Assembly: GCF_947495565.1 (NCBI RefSeq)
Contig: NZ_CANLZM010000006.1
Coordinates: forward strand, 124,001 to 188,000
Length of the DNA: 64,000 bases
From: an uncultured Pontibacter sp.
GTDB lineage: Bacteria > Bacteroidota > Bacteroidia > Cytophagales > Hymenobacteraceae
Direction: 5' to 3'
Position 1 is the stretch's first letter; every line of letters starts with the position of its first letter. Position numbers and translations under genes: made by a program. A model generated the notes under the pieces. The model did no database searches. It was not told the origin of the DNA and was given only the letters and a program-made list of their open reading frames with translations. This document shows positions 59,852-64,000 of the stretch, piece by piece.

Positions 59852-60070
59852 ATTGCAGCGCATCTATGCTGTAAAATGGTATAGAAGCGTTATAAAAGAT
59901 GGCGCTATTTGTACCTGCTGCTGATTGTGCAGGGGATGAAGAGACACTACCAAGCGTGAAAACAAACTTAACCACATTTAAACAAGGGTAAAAGATAACA
60001 GGAAGCATTTAAAAGCATTGACTGATGCTGAGAGCTCCGACTTCTGCCCCTGCTACTACCTGATATTTGT

Positions 60071-63000
60071 ATGGCAAGTTTATCAAACATAAGTATAAAA
60101 CGCCCTGTGCTGGCTATTGTGATGAGCATCACGATCATAGTATTCGGGTTTATTGGCATTACCTACCTGGGCGTGCGCGAGTACCCTAGCGTGGACCCAC
60201 CGATTGTAAACGTGAGAACCTCTTACACCGGAGCCAACGCCGAGACGATAGAGTCTGAGATTACGGAGCCGCTGGAGGAATCCATCAACGGTATTTCCGG
60301 TATCAGAACCCTTACCTCTACCAGCAGCGAAGGGAGCAGCAACATTACCGTGGAGTTTAACCTGGACGTGGACCTGGAAACAGCCGCCAACGACGTGCGC
60401 GACCGTGTAGCCAGGGCGCAACGCAGGCTTCCGGAAGACGCCGAGCCGCCCACCGTTGCGAAAGCCGACGCTGATGCCAATCCTATTCTTTTCCTAGGCA
60501 TCCGAAGCGAAAACCGCACAATGCTGGAGCTTTCGGATATAGGCATGAACGTGTTTAAAGAGCAGCTGCAGACCATACCGGGCGTAAGTGAAATCATGAT
60601 TTGGGGCGACAAACGCTATTCTATGCGCCTCTGGATGGACCCCGATAAACTGGCCGCCCTACGGGTAACGCCCCTGGAAGTACAAAACGCCCTGGCACGC
60701 CAGAACGTGGAGCTGCCATCCGGAAGTATAGAGGGTGCCACCACAGAGCTTTCTGTCAGAACGATGGGCCGAATCGCTACGCCTGAGGAGTTTAACAACC
60801 TGATTGTGCGCCAGGACGATGACCGCCTGATCCGTTTCCAGGACATTGGGTATGCGCAGCTCTCGCCTGAAAACGAGAAAACAGTGCTCCGCTACAATGG
60901 CATCCCAATGATTGGCGTAGTGCTGGTGCCGCAGCCGGGCTCTAACCAAATTGAAATTGCCGATGAGTTTTACAGACGCTTGGAGCATATCAAAAAAGAT
61001 ATTCCGGACGATCTGCAGCTAACCATCGGGTTTGACAACTCACAGTATATCAGAGCATCTATCGCAGAAGTACAGGAAACTATTTTTGTGGCTTTCGGCC
61101 TCGTGGTAGTCATCATTTTTCTGTTCCTGCGCGACTGGCGCTCTACTTTAATTCCTGTCGTTGCCATCCCGGTATCCCTCATAGGGTCTTTCTTTATTAT
61201 GTATGTGATGGATTTTTCCATCAACGTGCTTACGCTGCTAGGTATCGTGCTGGCTATTGGCCTGGTGGTAGATGATGCCATTGTCATGCTGGAGAATATC
61301 TATACCCGGATAGAGCGTGGCGAGGAGCCCATGAAGGCCGCTAAAAAAGGGGCATCGGAGATTTACTTCGCTATTATTTCCACTACCGTTGCACTGGCGG
61401 CTGTATTTATGCCGGTTGCCTTTCTGGAAGATACCACAGGGCGTCTGTTCCGGGAGTTTGGCATTGTAGTAGCCGGCTCCGTTATCATATCGTCTTTTGT
61501 CTCGCTTACCCTTACGCCGATGATGTCTTCGCGCATTCTGAAGCACAGGGAAAGGCCAAATTGGTTCTACCGTAAAACAGAGCCATTTTTCACGTCTCTC
61601 ACCAACGGGTATCGCCGAAGCCTAGAGGCATTTATGAGTGTACGTTGGGTAGCATTTATACTTATCGTTATCTCAGCGGGAGCTATCTGGTGGCAAATGA
61701 CTACGCTGCAGTCGGAGTTAACACCGGATGAAGATAGAAGCGGACTCCGCATAAACGCTACTGGCCCGGAGGGAGCGTCCTTCGAATTTATGGACCAGTA
61801 CATGAACGAACTGACAGCGCTTGTGAACGACTCGGTGCAGGGCATCTCCAGCATCACCTCCATGACGCGTAACTCAAATTCCGGGTTTATCCGCCTTCGA
61901 CTGGTGCCTTCGGATGAGCGCGGCAAGACGCAGCAGCAAATTGTAGAGGATTTGCCAGCGCTGATAAACCAAATACCTGGCGCAAGGGCTTTTGCCTCCG
62001 GCGATAAAGGCTTGGGTGGCGGCCGTGGCTCAGGGCAGCCGGTGCAGTTTGTGGTTCAGTCTCAGAACATGGAGAAGCTCCGCGAAATTATACCTCCTTT
62101 CTTAGAGGCAGCCCAGCAGGACCCTACGTTTAACTTTGTGGACGTGAACCTGAAGTTTAACAAGCCTGAGCTGCGCGTGGAGATTGATCGTGAAAAGGCG
62201 CAGTCGTTAGGCGTAACAGTGCGCGATATTGCCCAGACTATACAGTTAGGCTTGAGCGGACAGCGTTTCGGATACTTTGTTAAAGGCGGCAAGCAATACC
62301 AAATACTGGGGCAGGTAGCCCGCGAGAACCGCAGCGAACCCCTGGACCTGCGCAGCCTTTACGTAAAGAGCAGCTCCGGTGAGCTGATACAATTGGACAA
62401 CCTGATCGAGCTGAAGGAAGAAAGCGCTTCGCCGCAAGTATACCGCTTTAACCGCTTCGCGGCCGCTACCTTCAGCGCCTCCCTTGCCAAAGGCAAAACG
62501 ATTGGTGACGGTGTAGAAGCCATGGATGCAATTGCTGACCAGGTGCTGGACGAGACATTCCAGACATCGCTTACAGGGCAGTCCAGAGATTTCTCTGAGA
62601 GCTCAGGTAGTTTGATGTTTGCTTTCCTGCTGGCTTTGGGGCTAATTTACCTGGCGCTTTCAGCACAGTTCGAGAGTTTCCGAGATCCTGTTATCATCAT
62701 GTTTACCGTGCCGCTCGCGCTTTCCGGCGCTTTGCTCAGCCTTTGGTTCTTCGATCAGACACTGAACATCTTCAGCCAGATAGGTATGATTATGCTGGTA
62801 GGCCTGGTAACAAAGAACGGCATCCTGCTGGTTGAGTTTGCCAACCAGCGCAAAGAAGAAGGCTTAAGCAAGCTGGAGGCTGCCACAGACGCGGCCGTAT
62901 CCCGTTTCCGCCCTATCCTCATGACATCGCTCTCTACTATACTTGGTACGTTGCCTATTGCGCTGGCTTTGGGCACAGGTGCTGAGAGCCGGGTGCCAAT

Positions 63001-63166
63001 GGGTATTGCCGTGGTGGGCGGTTTGATTCTGGCTACCGGGCTTACACTTTATGTTATCCCAGCGGTGTATTCATACTTCTCCTCAGCAGAGGCCAACGTT
63101 ATCCGAGACCTGGACGAGAAGGAAGAGACAGCAGAGGCGAAAAAGCCGCAGCCGGAGTATGTCTAA
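60071..63166 (+). CDS. RND family efflux pump permease (HAE1/AcrB-like)
   Basis: A 1031-residue inner-membrane pump with 12 helices and two large periplasmic loops. It begins SNISIKRPVLAIVMSITIIV, followed by FGFIGITYLGVREYPSVDPP and IVNVRTSYTGANAETIESEI. The proton-relay Asp pair of TM4 is in GIVLAIGLVVDDAIVMLENI. The second half repeats the fold (LIYLALSAQFESFRDPVIIM, GLVTKNGILLVEFANQRKEE). It drives export of drugs, detergents or metabolites using the proton gradient. It is preceded by 219 bases and followed 58 bases later by a TolC gene, with the same direction throughout. Confidence 0.95.
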   Translation: MASLSNISIKRPVLAIVMSITIIVFGFIGITYLGVREYPSVDPPIVNVRTSYTGANAETIESEITEPLEESINGISGIRTLTSTSSEGSSNITVEFNLDVDLETAANDVRDRVARAQRRLPEDAEPPTVAKADADANPILFLGIRSENRTMLELSDIGMNVFKEQLQTIPGVSEIMIWGDKRYSMRLWMDPDKLAALRVTPLEVQNALARQNVELPSGSIEGATTELSVRTMGRIATPEEFNNLIVRQDDDRLIRFQDIGYAQLSPENEKTVLRYNGIPMIGVVLVPQPGSNQIEIADEFYRRLEHIKKDIPDDLQLTIGFDNSQYIRASIAEVQETIFVAFGLVVVIIFLFLRDWRSTLIPVVAIPVSLIGSFFIMYVMDFSINVLTLLGIVLAIGLVVDDAIVMLENIYTRIERGEEPMKAAKKGASEIYFAIISTTVALAAVFMPVAFLEDTTGRLFREFGIVVAGSVIISSFVSLTLTPMMSSRILKHRERPNWFYRKTEPFFTSLTNGYRRSLEAFMSVRWVAFILIVISAGAIWWQMTTLQSELTPDEDRSGLRINATGPEGASFEFMDQYMNELTALVNDSVQGISSITSMTRNSNSGFIRLRLVPSDERGKTQQQIVEDLPALINQIPGARAFASGDKGLGGGRGSGQPVQFVVQSQNMEKLREIIPPFLEAAQQDPTFNFVDVNLKFNKPELRVEIDREKAQSLGVTVRDIAQTIQLGLSGQRFGYFVKGGKQYQILGQVARENRSEPLDLRSLYVKSSSGELIQLDNLIELKEESASPQVYRFNRFAAATFSASLAKGKTIGDGVEAMDAIADQVLDETFQTSLTGQSRDFSESSGSLMFAFLLALGLIYLALSAQFESFRDPVIIMFTVPLALSGALLSLWFFDQTLNIFSQIGMIMLVGLVTKNGILLVEFANQRKEEGLSKLEAATDAAVSRFRPILMTSLSTILGTLPIALALGTGAESRVPMGIAVVGGLILATGLTLYVIPAVYSYFSSAEANVIRDLDEKEETAEAKKPQPEYV

Positions 63167-63224
63167 GCTTTGCCAGCATCAATAATTTTAGCCAAAGGAT
63201 TTTAACGCGATAGATCAAGTATAA

Positions 63225-64000
63225 ATGTTTTCATACAGAGCCGCAGCGCTTATTTTGATAGGGTTAGCACTGTTACTACCAGGCCGGGCCCAAAGCCAGG
63301 AGCAGCTTTCGCTGGAGCAGGCCATCCGCATAGGTTTACAGAACAATTATGATATACAGATTGCCAACAGGCAGGAAGCTATTTCTGAAAACAACGTAAC
63401 GCTTGGCAACGCTGGTTTTTTGCCTAACATAGACGGCAGAGCAAACCGTACTTTCAGTGAGAACAACTCCAGGCAGGAGTTTAGCACAGGCCCGGACAGA
63501 GTGCGCACTGGTGCCAGTTCCAACAACCTCGGCTACGGTGTAAACCTTAACTGGGTAATCTTTGATGGCCTGGGCATGTTTATAAACCTGGAGCGGCTGA
63601 AGGCACTGGAGAAATCAGGAGAGCTCCTGACCAAGCAGACCATTGAGAACACGCTTGCTAATATTGCCGCGAGCTATTTTGAGGTGGCGCGTCAGTCTTT
63701 TAAAATACAGGCGCTGCAAGACGCAATTGCCATTTCGGAAGCTCGCGTGGAAATAGCTCAGGCGCAGTACGAGGTTGGCGTAAGTGCTAAAGTAGAAATT
63801 CTGCGGGCGCAGGTAGATTATAATGCCGACAGATCTGAACTCCTGCTGCAGCAGGAGTTGCTGCAAAATGCCAAAATTAACCTGAACCAACTGCTGGGCC
63901 GCAACCCGGATATTGACTTTGCGGTGACAGACAGCATGATGGTTGATGCCACGGTAAACTATAGTGCCGCATCCGGCAGCCTTAATGCCGCCAACCCGCT
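63225..64000 (+). CDS. TolC family outer-membrane efflux protein, cut by window edge
   Basis: The visible 258 residues begin MFSYRAAALILIGLALLLPG, a signal peptide ending near RAQSQ. The TolC start follows: LSLEQAIRIGLQNNYDIQIA, NRQEAISENNVTLGNAGFLP. The helical hairpin has SYFEVARQSFKIQALQDAIA, EARVEIAQAQYEVGVSAKVE and ILRAQVDYNADRSELLLQQE, ending in NLNQLLGRNPDIDFAV. It forms the outer-membrane channel of the tripartite pump encoded upstream. The C-terminal half is beyond the window. ATG at 63225, with AAGTATA 8 bases before it. Confidence 0.93.
   Translation, partial: MFSYRAAALILIGLALLLPGRAQSQEQLSLEQAIRIGLQNNYDIQIANRQEAISENNVTLGNAGFLPNIDGRANRTFSENNSRQEFSTGPDRVRTGASSNNLGYGVNLNWVIFDGLGMFINLERLKALEKSGELLTKQTIENTLANIAASYFEVARQSFKIQALQDAIAISEARVEIAQAQYEVGVSAKVEILRAQVDYNADRSELLLQQELLQNAKINLNQLLGRNPDIDFAVTDSMMVDATVNYSAASGSLNAANP

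Noticed and set aside
1-64000. tRNA, rRNA, CRISPR array, insertion sequence, prophage, replication origin
   Set aside because: No cloverleaf, rRNA segment, regularly spaced direct repeats, transposase, integrase or DnaA-box cluster was seen by reading both strands. A covariance-model scan could still find small RNAs missed by eye.

Overview
The window comes from a member of the Bacteroidota, most likely order Cytophagales, family Hymenobacteraceae (Pontibacter-like). This is inferred from gene content: a SusC/SusD pair, FecI/FecR/TonB-receptor signalling, DUF4249, DUF4369, SPW-repeat, CDGSH and S9/M13/M49 peptidase genes. It also fits Bacteroidota-type promoter boxes (TTG-N19-TAnnTTTG) and weak Shine-Dalgarno signals. 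No rRNA, tRNA, CRISPR array, transposase, integrase or phage gene was seen, so this looks like ordinary chromosome.

Layout. 1-3126 (minus): a sodium:solute symporter running off the left edge, its 48-residue membrane partner, and a secreted PIG-L deacetylase. 3503-5792 (plus): an unknown membrane protein, a possible 27-residue membrane peptide, then an overlapping DUF2461 / lipoprotein / Rieske gene chain. 5924-11931: an orphan STAS-like protein, an APC permease, a VKOR-like protein plus SPW protein, and an overlapping trio (alpha/beta hydrolase, small protein, FAD oxidoreductase). 12017-20716: an M49-type peptidase, a deoxynucleoside kinase, a large GAF-like protein, CDGSH and DUF2007 proteins. 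20763-25101 (minus): a SusC/SusD outer-membrane uptake pair. 25376-29261: acyl-CoA-binding protein, oligopeptidase B-like lipoprotein, TlpA-like thioredoxin lipoprotein. 29342-36142 (plus): a metal or siderophore uptake region with a dyad operator in its promoter, a small His-rich exported protein, a TonB receptor and a three-gene ABC-2 transporter. 36325-45541: quinone oxidoreductase, GNAT, and a run of exported enzymes (S8 and M13 peptidases, cyclophilin, S9 peptidase). 45685-48993: a twice-frameshifted Gly-rich secreted protein, a second STAS-like protein, a thioredoxin-like ferredoxin, ferritin and a cupin. 49368-52592 (minus): a LytS/LytR-type two-component pair and an unknown protein. 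52809-57982 (plus): ECF sigma, FecR, TonB receptor with STN domain, and a DUF4249 lipoprotein. 58727-64000 (plus): an RND efflux operon (adaptor, pump, TolC cut by the right edge).

Five secreted or lipid-anchored peptidases plus several TonB receptors suggest a scavenger of protein and polymer material.

The most unusual signal is not a gene. The hexamer AAGTAT/ATACTT (extended AAGTATA/TATACTT) is strongly over-represented on both strands, in all reading frames, between genes, and in the loops of at least four long perfect terminator hairpins. It behaves like a genome-wide interspersed DNA word, comparable in kind to cyanobacterial HIP1 or DNA-uptake sequences. I know of no description of it.
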